64,000 nt of DNA from Krasilnikovozyma curviuscula. Taxonomy: Eukaryota > Basidiomycota > Tremellomycetes > Cystofilobasidiales > Mrakiaceae. The stretch lies in NCBI GenBank assembly GCA_014825775.1, contig MVAQ01000078.1, positions 22,393-86,392 on the forward strand. The letters are read 5' to 3'. Positions 36,830-49,981 of this stretch are shown piece by piece; within the stretch, counting starts at the first letter, position 1; every line of letters starts with the position of its first letter. A program made the position numbers and the translations under genes. Under the pieces are notes generated by a model. The model made no database searches and was not told the origin of the DNA. It worked only from the letters and a program-made list of their open reading frames with translations.

Positions 36830-37691
36830 CTAAGATTCTTGGGCATCACCAAGGAATGAAGGAGCAACGATGTCTTCTGATGCGGTGTAGAGGAAGGACT
36901 TTTCAAAGTCGCCGACCTCGGAACCAGGGCTAGGGTCGGACTTGGTTGGCTGAAGAGACCAGACGTAGTATCAATATCTGCTTCTTGGGAAATCATTCTC
37001 AAAGGCTATACTCACTTTACCCATCAAGTACCAACGACCGACGTCAAGCACCAAGGTGTTCAGCGTCTCAACCTCATCTCTCTCTCGCTCCCATCTCAGA
37101 GTCCTCTTCTTCATCGAGTCGACCGGTCTACCCAAGGACTTTGAAAGACCAGCAATCAAAGCCCCTACGTCTCCTTCGTCGTAGAAGTCAGCGGATTCGT
37201 CGGTGAAATGGGAGGGACCTTGATGAGATGTCGCGCTCAAAGCGGAAGAGTCGACCCAGCGGGAATACGTTGTCGATGTGGAATCCATCATGTCTTTCAG
37301 TCCTCGTCGTGCGATGAACTATGTTTTTGTTTAGTAAGAAGAAGGTTCAGGTCAGTTGCACGAAGTCAATAGGATAGAAAACCAATTGGAGTGAGACAAA
37401 TTGTTTGCAACTTACTTTTGCCACAGGTGAGGAGGAAACATGTTGCTTGACGTGCTCCAATGGTGAAGGAATGATACCGGATACAATAGCGGAGAACACG
37501 AAGGCTGTAAGTATGAGCATGGTGAAGCCTCCTACGCAAGCAGCGCGCTGCTGCTTCTTGCGGACGACCTGGGGTGACTGTTCGTAGCCAGAGGGTTTTC
37601 GGTTGTTTGGGGTTGATGCTGACGACTTCTCAGTAATGAAACCATTGGCATTTTCCTCTAAAACGTGAGGAGTAATTGTAGGAGGAGCCAT
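36830..37691 (-). CDS. Small single-pass membrane protein of unknown function
   Basis: About 225 residues in three exons, joined PVAK-FIARRG and LMGK-PTKSDP. A basic, Ser-rich N-tail (residues 1-48, ending VVRKKQQRAA) precedes one hydrophobic segment, CVGGFTMLILTAFVFSAIVSG, so a type II orientation is likely. The outer part has charged helical stretches (MKKRTLRWERERDEVETL) and ends SFLGDAQES. No domain recognised. Codon use (many C-ending codons) and clean splice sites argue that it is a real gene. It may be restricted to basidiomycete yeasts. Confidence 0.65.
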
Positions 37692-38992
37692 GCTGAAGGA
37701 GGGTGTCGAGAGGCGAGGGCGTGGAAGATGGAGGAGGGTGGCGGGGGGAGACTAGCTCTTGAGATCTCTTTGTGATCAATTCAATTGAAAACCTAACCTG
37801 AGGTGTTCTACTGAAGTTGAAGAGAAACTCGTGGGGGGTTGTACAGCGACGATGAGATCCACTCGAAGAGAAAAACCAGCGTCAACGCAGTCGACTGTCA
37901 GTATATAAGTAAAAAGTTTTCCCTTAGTCTGGGAATGCCAACGGCACTACTCACATTAGCGAGTGGTTCCGCAGAACCCACGTCGCGGCTTGATAATGGA
38001 CGACGAGGTGTGAGGCGAGAGGCGGTCGGGCGACGATTGAGATAGCGATGTCTTGGAAGCAAACCACCTCAGTGTTCCAAAAGTCGACGACTCTGCTTGG
38101 ATTCGGTGGAGAAACTGAGCAGAATGTCTTGATGCAGCGACAGAGGGACTGCAGGCAACGTTAAAGAAGATGTCGTTGAAGGTGAACCACTTTCAGCGTG
38201 CAGAGGCGAAAACCTTATAAAGGCAGGTGAAATTAAGGTTTGGCGCCAATGACGCTAGCGATAAACGCCAACCTTCTCGATGAGGTCCAAGTAACGTTGT
38301 TCTGAAGGGAACTTGCAGAAGATGCTGGCAAAGCATACCATTTCGAGGTTGCAAAGATCAAAACTTGGCATGGTAAGAAACAGGAGACGAGGCCGCAAGA
38401 GAGACGCGAGGGGCTGGAGTGCGCTTGCTCGTTCTTCCCAGCAGAACGCGCAGCCCCAGATAGCGCGGGATCGCCCAATCAAGTCCCAGAAGGTTGGAAT
38501 AGCACTAATTTGCCCCAGTATAGTGGACTGTCCGCGTTCTCCAGCCCTTGCTTGCGTGGCGAGGGTGAAGCAGCTTCACAGACCAAGAAGTCACGTCAAC
38601 AAACAGATTCCGACCCGAGTACTGCTGTTTCGCTGTTTCTTTCATGCGATCGGTCGTCGACGTGTGTCAGCTCCAGAGAAGCAAAGGGGATGGTTCACTT
38701 CCTTCTATCGAGTAGAACAACGGTGTAGCGGACAAAGTGGATGCTTCTTCCACTAGTCCAGAAGGCAGAATCGCAGCAGCACTTGTGCTCTTCTTCCTTC
38801 CATCATCAACGTCATTATATTGTCATTTAAGCCGTTAGGAAGGTGGGGGAGGGGGGCAATAGGATTGATATAACATGCTGGAACTAGGAGTGATGACATG
38901 AGTGAGGAGGGTTCGATGATACAGTTGGTGCATGGTATATGATTATATATAGATAATTTGTCGAGAGAATGTTACTGTGAGATTGGGCAACC
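37692..38992. other. 1.3 kb without a supported gene
   Basis: Holds the promoter of the small membrane protein gene (its 5' flank lies to the right) and the 3' flank of the kinase. Several open frames around 38255-38756 overlap each other on both strands and show neither codon bias nor homology. A G-rich run occurs at about 38841-38856. Confidence 0.5.
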
Positions 38993-40845
<1,853 letters not shown>

Positions 40846-42057
40846 CGTGAATTTGAGATTTCTTTTTTTTCTACAGTGAGAGAGAAAGGGAGGGAGGGAG
40901 TTTTGGGAGCAAATATTAGAACAGAGAGAGTCTCCATAGTAGAGGAAAATGTCGAAGCCCTCATAGACGCAGCGCGCACCTGTTCTGGGTGGTAGAGCCG
41001 GGATAGCAGCATCGCCATTGATCTCGGCTTCAGGGGAAGAAAAGGTGGAGGTGTAGTTGGCGATACCTTAAAGTTTGAGAGGAATCAATGCTTAGTATAT
41101 GGGATACAGGGACTAAGTTGACCTACTATGCGCTCTGATCCCTTCACGACCTTCGCGAAACCAAGAGCGTTTTGCTTGGGGAACCATCCTCCCACTATTC
41201 AGTGTCCTACTATATCATAATAGTTCAGTTATTGTTTCTAGCTTACACAAACAGGGATAGTGTGTTGTAGCCTAGTGATAGAGCTACGACGTTGATCATG
41301 AGGATGTGATGAGTTAAAGAATAAAGCAAACAAACTCAAGGGTGACTAGATGCAAGAGGCAAGAGTAGGTTGTAACACTAGGGGAGATGGCCTTTCCCTG
41401 GATGAGAACCATTTGCTTAGGGTGTCCATGTGCAAAATACGCCGTGAAGGGTCCGTCGCAGAAAGAAATGTAAACAAACGCGCGACATTTTTAAGTGTAT
41501 TTGCAGCTCTTCGCTTCCGGGAACAACCTGGATCTCTCTCACACCGTCCCTTGTGTGACCTGTGGCCGTGGCCTCTGCCCCTGCGAGCGCGAGCGACGGA
41601 CGGGATCGGTGGGTGCCGCGGCCAGAAGCCCTGCCCACTCCCCGCGTCTTCTGAAACACCATCGTTCCGCTGTGAGCAATTTCGCATGTCGGGTCTCTCC
41701 CTCGAGCTCTCTCCCGTTGATTGACGGCAGAGCAGTGAGACCCCTTGTAGAAAGACAACCACAATCAGTCAGATCGCAAAAGCTGCATAAATACGAGCTT
41801 GGTGACAATCACTTTTTTTTTCTTTCCGAACGCCCAAGCCCCACCCAGCCTTTTCGCTCTGACCCCTTCGCCCACATCTTCTCCCAACCCACTTCCTCCT
41901 CTGATTGTTCTTCTGAACACCCACACATTCTTTACCAACACCACCCGTAGAATCTCGCAGGTCGCTTTTCTACCCTCCTCATAGAACTCGCATCGTACAA
42001 CCCAAGCCTCTGCTGCCTCACGTCCCTTGCTTTCATCAAACCCGCCATTAAAAAAAA
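40846..42057. other. 1.2 kb without a supported gene; promoter of the GH23 gene
   Basis: Overlapping shadow frames near 41346-41984 on both strands. The last 250 bp is strongly pyrimidine-rich on the plus strand, typical of a leader for a highly expressed fungal gene, and ends with a poly-A run (aaaaaaaa) right before ATG 42058. Confidence 0.5.
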
Positions 42058-43726
42058 ATGCTTCTCATCAACCTCGCCGTTCTCTCCATCCCAGTTGCTG
42101 CCCTTGCAGGCTCCAGCATCCATGGGTCTATGCCCAACCATGCTCGAGTTGCGTCGACGGTAGCCAACGCGACTGAAAAGAGGGCAGGCGACATGGACTT
42201 CTTGGCTGCAGACATCGCCAAGGCACGACGAACGATGCGAACCGTTCGAAGGGATGGAAACGGGGCCTGTAAGCAGAAGCACAGTCACCACCACAGTGCT
42301 TCAGCGTCAGCTTCAGGTTCTTCAGCTCCAGCCTGGTCGTTTGCAGCATCGTCCGTCGTGGCCTCCGCCGCCGTTTCAGATTCTGTCGCGCTCTCAAGCA
42401 GTGTCTACGTAGATCCCACCACCACGTCCACCAGCTCGTCAGATACCGACGCTGCTCCAACAACCACCTCTGCTCTTGCAATCGTCGAAGCTGCTGTCGT
42501 CACCACGGCAACACACACCAAATCAAAGGCCCATGCCGCGATGACCACAAGCACCTTGCTCGCTCCCACTACCACCTCCCAGACATGGGCCGCCGCTACT
42601 ACCACGGCCTCTTCTTCATCTGGGTCAAACACTGGCTCCCTCCTTGCCGTTACCGAGGGATCTTGCGGCTACTCTGACCCCACTTCCACAACCTCCAACA
42701 CTGCCGGTCCCAATGGTGCTTCTTCTTGGTTGACTTGTGGCATCAACAACGGAGGATGGAGCCCGCCCTGTAGGTTGATTGTTTTTCGGCTACTCATTCG
42801 TCGCGTCGTAACTTTGACTGACCTCGGTCTGTCACCTCTCGCCCGCACGCGCGAACTCATCTCGTGCAGTCGTCCACGTCTCTGAGCTCATCGCTGCCGA
42901 TCTTAAGACGGTCATGGCTTCAGGAAACAACCCCTTTGCAGCATGCTCTGCCTATGTCGACAAGATGTACCAATACGGCACCCAGTACGGCAGTAAGTGT
43001 GAACCCCTTCGCCAAGAAGCCTAGTCTTCAGCTCTCAGCGCGCGCCCTTCAACCTAACCTTGTTTTTGCGCGCATTCTCAGTTCCTCCAATCATGATTGC
43101 TTCTTTCGCAATGCAAGAGTCCACCTGTAACCCATCTGCTGTTGGCGGAGGAGGTGAACAAGGAATGTTCCAGGTGAGATCTGAGCTTTTGTTCCAAAAA
43201 AAAGCGATGCGCAATTGGCGCCCATCCTTTATACTGACGCACATCATATTGTGACCCAAATTTTTCTTTCTTAGATCTCGAAGGACAAGTGTGGTGGTGC
43301 ACCAAATGGAAACTGCCAGGACATCGACTTCAACATGAGCACCGCAATGGCTTACTTCTCCAGCACCCTCTCGTCCCTTGGAGGTGATGTTCTTCAGTCT
43401 ATCGGAACTTACAATGGCTGGTTCACGGGAATGACGTACAGTGATGCTACCGCTGCTGCTTCCACTTCATGCTGCAGATGTCAGAGTGAGCTCCGATCTA
43501 TTCCGGCCTTTGTTGAAGATATCAAAGCTGACTTATCGCCCTTCTTCCCCCTTTAATCTAAAACAGATAACCTCGACTACTTGCATCAGTTCGTCAATGG
43601 TTGGATGCAAGGTCTCGATGGCAACAATTATGGGTTCGTCAATGTCATTGATATTCGTTTACAGCTCGAAACTTACACTTTCTCATTCACTACAGCACTT
43701 ACTGGAACCTCAAACAGTGTTCTTAA
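42058..43726 (+). CDS. Secreted GH23 lytic-transglycosylase/lysozyme-like protein
   Basis: Predicted extracellular peptidoglycan-cleaving enzyme. Signal peptide MLLINLAVLSIPVAALAG; likely Kex2 cuts after ATEKR and after RTVRR; then a 150-residue Ser/Thr/Ala-rich, His-containing linker suited to O-glycosylation. The C-terminal SLT-type domain opens CGINNGGWSPPFVHVSELI and has PPIMIASFAMQESTCNPSAVG, where the Glu of MQES is the catalytic acid of GH23, followed by GEQGMFQISKDKCGG and IGTYNGW. It ends YGTYWNLKQCS after a last intron (about 43629-43696) that joins the Gly codon. Five or six exons; about 420 residues. Known in other fungi as GH23. Targeting bacterial walls is inferred from fold, not shown. 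Confidence 0.85.
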
Positions 43727-44199
43727 AAGCTCTCCTCTAAGAATTGAAGCATCTTCCTTTCATGTCCTTGATGGCCTTTTTACGACTTGCAGCGCACGTT
43801 TCCATCCTTCAACACGCTTTCGCAGCGCATCTGCATCTTCAGCTCGCATTTTTTGTTACTTAACGTTTTTTTGTATGCTGCTAGCCAGCCTCATCTTGGA
43901 GTTCTTTATCGTTTGGGTTCTAGATTTCACTGGCTGTTTGTCTTGTCAACTCATCTGTCTAGGAGCTTCAATATAGAGTCCATAACCTTTACCTCATAGA
44001 TACCATTCACTCTGCTTGACTACGATCTGGATCATCAGCAGTTCAACTACCCATTCCATCTAACTTGGCAAGGTTTGGACAGAAATATGAGGAAATTCGA
44101 CGAAAGTCGAAGTGTGCGGCGCGAGTTTTTTTCTGCCTCCGACGTGCAGCCCACCCAATTAGCCAATTTTCTGATCTCAAGATACAGTAAACCTGCACA
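43727..44199. other. Intergenic, GH23 3' flank and securin-like promoter
   Basis: No supported coding sequence. Confidence 0.55.
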
Positions 44200-45753
44200 A
44201 TGCTGCATTCTCGTTCAGCAGTGTTCCAGGATAAGGAGAACCTGACCCACAATCATGCCTACGACAAGACTCCAGCTCGACCAGGCTTGGCTCACAAAGG
44301 TGGCTTTCAGACAGCTCTCAAGCCCACAGCTGGCTCCAGCAGCATGGCTGCTTTCGACCCCAAGGGCGGGAATGCCACCACGAGGACTGGGAAAGGGAAA
44401 GGTAAAGCTCTGACGATGGAGTTTTCGAAAGGCGGTGAACTGGATCCAGGTAAGTTTGAATCGAACAGCAGCGAGGAGGGTTGGATGAAGATTCCATCAA
44501 CCGATGAGTCAAACAAAGTAGCCGGGACTGACTTTCTCGCTGTATTGTTTAGAGCCCAAGAGGCTGTTCACATCTATGTCGAAAGGTGCTTCATCCACCA
44601 ATTTGACTCTCAAGACCCCAGCTCGTCCCGGTCTTCGAGACAAAACAAACTCTTCAACCACTCAATCAATACCCATCCATCCACAACCAGCATTCAAAAC
44701 ACCTGCTCCACAGAACCGTACGACCCAAAAGACAGCACCGCTCCAGCTGCAACAACATTCCCTCACTACTCCCCTGCCATCAGCCACCCGTGCTCGACGA
44801 CGTTCAAAGAGCGCGACGCCACTCTCGTTGGTTCCTCAATCAAACAAGTCGTATGCTACGCCAGAAGGTAAAATACACGTTGGAGATGGAGATTTGAGTA
44901 ATGGAGATATTTCGGTCGAGATGGATGAAGCTGAAATCGGTGTCATTGGTGAGGCCGAAGAGTTCGACTTCGAAGCGCCTGTGGAGTACATGCCTCAACG
45001 CGCCCAAGGTGCGTGACTGTCTTTGGTTTTCAATGGATGTACCAACAGCTGATATTCATGGGCCTGCTTCTTTATTCAGAACTTGGACCTTACGAACCCT
45101 ACCCAGATTGTCCTTCCGTCTCAGCTCTTGGTCCCATGCTTGTCAACATGCCCGTTTTCCCATTCCTCGAGGCCGACGAAGGTGGTAGCGCTATTAATAT
45201 CAACACACCCTTCGATTTTGAATTTGAAGAGGTTGGTTCCGTTATCAACGTTGCTGGTTAGTTGCTTCTTCTAAACCTCAACCACTGTGCGCTGTGTAAC
45301 TAACATCGTCTTCAATCATGTTCGCTACTGATAGACCCACCAGCGATTGCTCAAAGAGTCGCCAAGTCGAAGCTAACAACCGCACCTGTCCTCAGTAAAT
45401 CCACTTTACGTCGACCAACCACCATTGCTCCTCCTACCTCACGCCTGACCAAACCAACTGTCTCATCAGCATCTAGACGACCTGTTAGCAACTCTATTGC
45501 TGCTAGTACTGTTAGACCAATCATAGCCAAACCCGCTCCAGCTTTCCCTAAGCCCCGCGTCGCAACAGTTCCAGTATCATCGACCAACCGAAAACCATCA
45601 CTTGCCCCTACCGCGGGCTACAGCACTCAGGTCGTCAAGAAGAAGTCGACGGCTGTTTTGAAGGATAAAAGTGTTATGGAAGAGCTCGAGAGTCAGCTTG
45701 GTGGGATGGGCTTCGAGGACGAAGGATTTGATTTGGGCGCTTTCGACGCGTAA
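44200..45753 (+). CDS. Securin-like disordered protein with KEN box and two RPGL destruction boxes
   Basis: About 415 residues, four exons (joins DPEPKRL, AQELGPY, NVADPPA). Low complexity and basic, with an acidic middle (EMDEAEIGVIGEAEEFDFE). KEN at residues 12-14. TPARPGL occurs twice: residues 24-30 and about 105-111; the second, RPGLRDKTN, fits the full D-box RxxLxxxxN. Between them lie TP sites. The later part has PFLEADEGG, FDFEFEE and repeated KP/RP segments, ending MEELESQLGGMGFEDEGFDLGAFDA. Short, fast-evolving proteins with an N-terminal KEN plus D-boxes and an acidic separase-binding region are the hallmark of securins (Pds1, Cut2, PTTG). Orthology is inferred from this architecture. 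Another APC/C substrate is possible. Confidence 0.6.
44233..44241 (+). other. KEN box of the securin-like protein
   Basis: Codons for Lys-Glu-Asn at residues 12-14, a Cdh1 recognition degron. Confidence 0.6.
44624..44650 (+). other. Full D-box (RxxLxxxxN) of the securin-like protein
   Basis: Encodes RPGLRDKTN; a first copy, RPGLAHKGG, lies in exon 1. Confidence 0.6.
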
Positions 45754-46043
45754 TTGCGCCGCAGACTATCTCACCCTACCATTCCATTCGTCTGTGCATA
45801 TTTTCTATTTCTTCGCTGTAAATATTTGGAACCCTTGTGACGTATACTTTGTGCCTTTCCTGTTGATAACTACCCTATGGCCTTTCCCCTTGCTGTACTT
45901 CGGCCTGCGTTTCGTGCTGTACATTAAACCGGAGTATTTACATCAAACCCCAAAAGAGACGCGGCAATAGGAAAGTCCATTTGCGATGGTTGATACTCAA
46001 GTACAAGCAGTAGAGACTGATAGTCAGACCTCGACGAATGACA

Positions 46044-48465
46044 CTAAGCCTTCATGTCCTCAATGTGCATGGCCTCCATTTTCTTCTCATCGAAGTCCAC
46101 TGGCGCAGCGGCAAGTCTGGCTTCCATCAACTCGGTGGAATCAAACTTGCCAAATTCTCTGGTTGAAACACCTGCTTCAAACCTTAATGGGGTCGCGATG
46201 TCAGCGAAAGATCATGACCAGGAACACAAAACAAAGCTTACATCGCGTCGAGCTCCTCCAAACTTCTTCCTTTGAGTTCGGGGACTGTGAGATATGTCCA
46301 AATGAAAGATACAAAGGAGAAAGACATCCAGAGGTATCCGATACGCCCACCGAGATTACCATAGCCCGGGTTCTGAATATATGGGCTAACAATCTGAACG
46401 ATGAGACCTACGGCAAACCCACTGCAAGCCGCCAACGCCAAAGTCTTCTCTCGGAGATGGTTGGCGGGAATCTCACTGGAGACTGTCCAAACCATTGGTG
46501 ACCAGGAGACCGAGAAAATTATGTTCCAAGCGAAGATACCAGCAATCATCAGATTGGCTCTGGCGCCAGTTGGATTCGGCTGGAGGAAATGTGACGTCAG
46601 CTATTAGCGTCAGAATTTTAGGACTAAATTCCTGTTATGACTGACATTGTAGCTGGTGACTCCCCCAAGAATGGCCATGGAGACGGTCATCACAGCCGCA
46701 CCAACCAACAGAAGTCTCCTTCGACCGACCACGTCAGCTGTGTGCGTTCAACAAACTATCAATCAGATAAGAACTCAAATTTTTAAGCATGTAGTAAAGG
46801 GACTCACGTAAGTAAAAGCCCAAGCAAGAGAAAGTGAACTTGAAATGGAGAAATTGCGTGTCAGTCAAACGAGCTGATCATTTATGAACATCAGATAGTG
46901 TACTAACATTGGTGACATAGGAAATCATTACAATCAAGTTGACATTTTTAATGCCCAACTGCTGGAAAAGAATAACCAGGTACGATGCTACGAAGCCAAC
47001 ACCTTGTCCTTGTTGGAGACTTTGGAGGCCTGGAGTTTAAAGAGAGCGATGAGACCAGAAGGGAAGGACTGATGCTACATTCAGCACTTACCAACAGCTA
47101 CGAGAGTACGTCTCAAATTCGGACCCTTGAACATCTCCAAAGCCGAGACGGTGGTTTGGAGTTTCTTTTGTTCAGCGAAGTCGATTTGAATTTCCTCAAC
47201 CTCAATCCTGATAGCGTCGTCTCCCCCTCTTCTGACTGAGCGCAATACTTTTGTGGCTTCTTCGAGCTTTCCTTTGGAGACTGAATAAGAGACCGAGGAG
47301 AGTTAAGCCACGGAAGCTGAGGGGAAAGTAAGATGCAAGAGGGGCTTACCCAACCAACGTGGAGATTCTGGGATCAGACTAGTTCCAAGAATCATGAAGG
47401 TAGGAGAAATAAATTGAAGGAGAATTGGCACTGCGGCGACAAACACAAACAAAACATAGAGGTCAGTCAGCGGAGCAGTGGATCAACAGAGATCTCCACT
47501 CACACAACCAGCACCAGTAGGTGGTTTTCGTCACTGAACTGTAAGCAGCTGCTCCTCCAACAAGATAACCAACATTTCTGTAGCAGAACAACTTAAACTC
47601 GTAAGTACAAGATTTCTATGCGGCCAGGGCAAAGGTACTCACTGGACGACGGAGTAAAAGGTTAGCATGATACCTCTGCTAGCTGCTGGGCTGACCTCAG
47701 AAAGGTAAGCACCAACTGTTGCTGAGGCTATCCCGACCTGTAGATAACTAACATGAGCCAGAGTGGCGAGTGAAAAAAGAACAACAAGCTACTTACTGAT
47801 ACTTCCAAAAAGACTCTGCCTACGATTAGCTGGGCAAAACTCTCAGTGATAGCACAGGTTGCTTGAATGAGAGCACCAATTTCCCCAATGACTGCCAAGG
47901 TCAAAAAGCACTTCTTTCGACCGAACGCTTCGTTGATCCAAGGAGCGATGACTGGCGTTTCAACAGCCATAGGAACGCGTTAGAATATCTATTGATTTAG
48001 GAATGAATCAAGAAATACTTACAGCATCCAATCATGACACCAACATTCTTGGTTTGAACAAAAGAGTGAGAGAACCATAAGTTTTCTGCTCGAAAGACGC
48101 CCGTCATTGACTAACGCCGGACTCACTGCCAAAGCATTACCGACTGATAGCTGCTGAGTGCTGAGCTTAGCAATTCCAGTAGTAGTGTCGTAGACTGTTC
48201 CGAACTTCTGGTTGAAGTAGCTGAAATAAAAGAAAACAATATAAGGTCAATTTGGGATATCAGGACGTGTGTCGAATATATTGCAGAAAGATCCAGCCAC
48301 TACTCTCGGGCGCGCTAAGGCGAAGAAAATAACTCACCTAGAACCGACCATCAGACCGTACCACGAGTTATCTATCCCAAAAGCAACGGCGCCGAGACTG
48401 CCAAAGATGCAAACAAACACCAGTCGAGGCGTGAGCTCCTTGTACATCCTGTTATCATTTCCCAT
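46044..48465 (-). CDS. MFS sugar transporter (sugar porter family)
   Basis: Twelve-helix plasma-membrane sugar importer, about 540 residues, cut by at least eight introns. It starts MGNDNRMYKELTPRL, then a first helix with FGIDNSWYGLMVGS. Sugar-porter signatures: NEAFGRKKCFL (GRK after helix 2), VGRVFLEVSVGIASATVGAYLSEVSP, PESPRWLVSKGK after helix 6, LTDVVGRRRLLLVG after helix 8, and VPELKGRSLEELDAMF at the end of helix 12 (the PETKG motif as PELKG). It ends MHIEDMKA. The LFQQLGIKNVNL helix-7 region has QQLG where glucose carriers often have QQxxG. Resembles fungal maltose/hexose carriers; substrate not assignable. It converges on the securin-like gene (about 290 bp between stops). Confidence 0.88.
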
Positions 48466-49981
48466 TTTAGCCTTTGATATGGGAGAGAGAGACCGGTATT
48501 ATAAATGGATTGTATGATATTGGCGATAGATTGTATTCTGAAGAACAAGTATGGGGTGAGGGGAAACCGGGCATCAACAATGTGGGGATGCGAATCCAGC
48601 TTTTATATAACCTGGGCATCGGTCCTTTGGGCTAACGACCGACGAACCTCTATTGTATCAGCAGATCTGTAATTTTATTTTAGCTGGGAAGAGATCTAAA
48701 AACAGTGACGCGGTACGTTACCGCTATCCACCGTAACGTAACGCCGGTGGGAACATCAAGTAAAAACCACCGGTAAAGTTTCGCTTCACGATAGCGAGAC
48801 AGAAATAAACCTTCAGCAGTGTTAGAACAGCATATCTTGTGATTTGGTTACATCCGCCTACCCACCAGCATTTCCCCGAAGCACTTGAGATTGCGCTACA
48901 AATCGGTGCTTTGATTTCAAGGAGGATGATAAACCACGATTCGACGTCCCTGTGACCATGCACACCCGTAAAAGCACATAGAAACAACGAAGTTTCTCCA
49001 AAGAGACCAAAACACCTTTTCGTACTGTCATTTAATCGGAGATGAAGTTACAGTTTAGACAAACGCGTCCGACCACGGCCTTATCGCTTCCATCGTTTCA
49101 TATTTGGATACTCGTCTTCAATGCGCTATAGATAACCCTAAAAATCGCGAAATGATTGACTGTCGAGTAGTGAATGAAGCAAGAGATGTTTCTACAACTC
49201 GGAATTAAGACAATGACCTTCTACCAGGCAGAAGAGAAGATAAGAAATCAAATCTCAAGCAGCTCGAAAATCCCAATCGAGCAACCATATCTTAATGACG
49301 GGTGATCTTCTCTGGTCGTTCGCTTCGACTAAGCCGTAGTGGAGTGTCACTCAGAGAGTCTGATGACCTTCTTTTCGCATCATCCCAGTGTAACTGTAAG
49401 GTCTTCAACCAGCTCTTTAACTTGACGCTGGACTCCCCTTCAACAAGAATTGTCGGTTTGAGAGACCTAAGGGTGGAAGGGGTATAGGGCTGTAGGAATT
49501 GCAGGGTTGCTGTTAGTAGGCATTGACGGTTTATCGAGGTTATAGATACCATGGTCAACTCTTTGAAGAACATGCTATGTATCACAGACATAGCAACGAC
49601 ATCAGATGTATGGGAAAAGGGTAGGCAATAGTGTGGTGTAGAGATACAAGGGACGAGCTCTGAGAATCGTAACAAAGGCAGGAACTGTCATGACAGGAAG
49701 AAGAAGCATAGAAACAGGGAAAGAAAGTGGGTTGAGAGTATACGAAGACCGTATGAGGTATCGATTGTCCGTGTTGAATTGGTAGTATATGGATAGACTT
49801 TGGGGAATCGTGAATCCGTTAGGATTGGGCTAGGGAAGCCACTTGAACTTGACATTAAACTGATGGGTGATATTGAACGGAGTGAAAAAAGGAGGGACAT
49901 CAAGTTAATCTAAATGACTTAAGACCTTTTGAACCCACATCGACAAGATATCAACTCACCGGAAAATGGCCGACGGATTTC
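48466..49981. other. 1.5 kb intergenic region with dyads, sugar transporter promoter
   Basis: No supported gene; a 128-codon minus frame at 49292-49675 has no homology or bias. TATA-like ttttatataa at about 48600. A cluster of inverted repeats lies at 48710-48774. Confidence 0.5.
48710..48774. promoter_or_regulatory. Cluster of CGG/CCG inverted repeats upstream of the sugar transporter
   Basis: gcggta-cgt-taccgc at 48710-48724 is a perfect dyad (CGG-N7-CCG). ccggtgg at 48744-48750 pairs with ccaccgg at 48767-48773. Between them are repeats of gtaacg. Such CGG half-sites are typical of Zn2Cys6 regulators; binding is inferred. About 245-310 bp upstream of the start. Confidence 0.45.

Noticed and set aside
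38313..38756. 147-codon plus-strand open frame
   Set aside because: Basic low-information sequence, overlapped by minus frames; no codon bias, splice context or homology.
41346..41808. Cluster of overlapping ORFs on both strands
   Set aside because: GC-rich patch upstream of the GH23 gene; several frames open at once indicates composition rather than coding.
49292..49675. 127-codon minus-strand frame
   Set aside because: No homology, no splice context, poor codon bias; left as intergenic.
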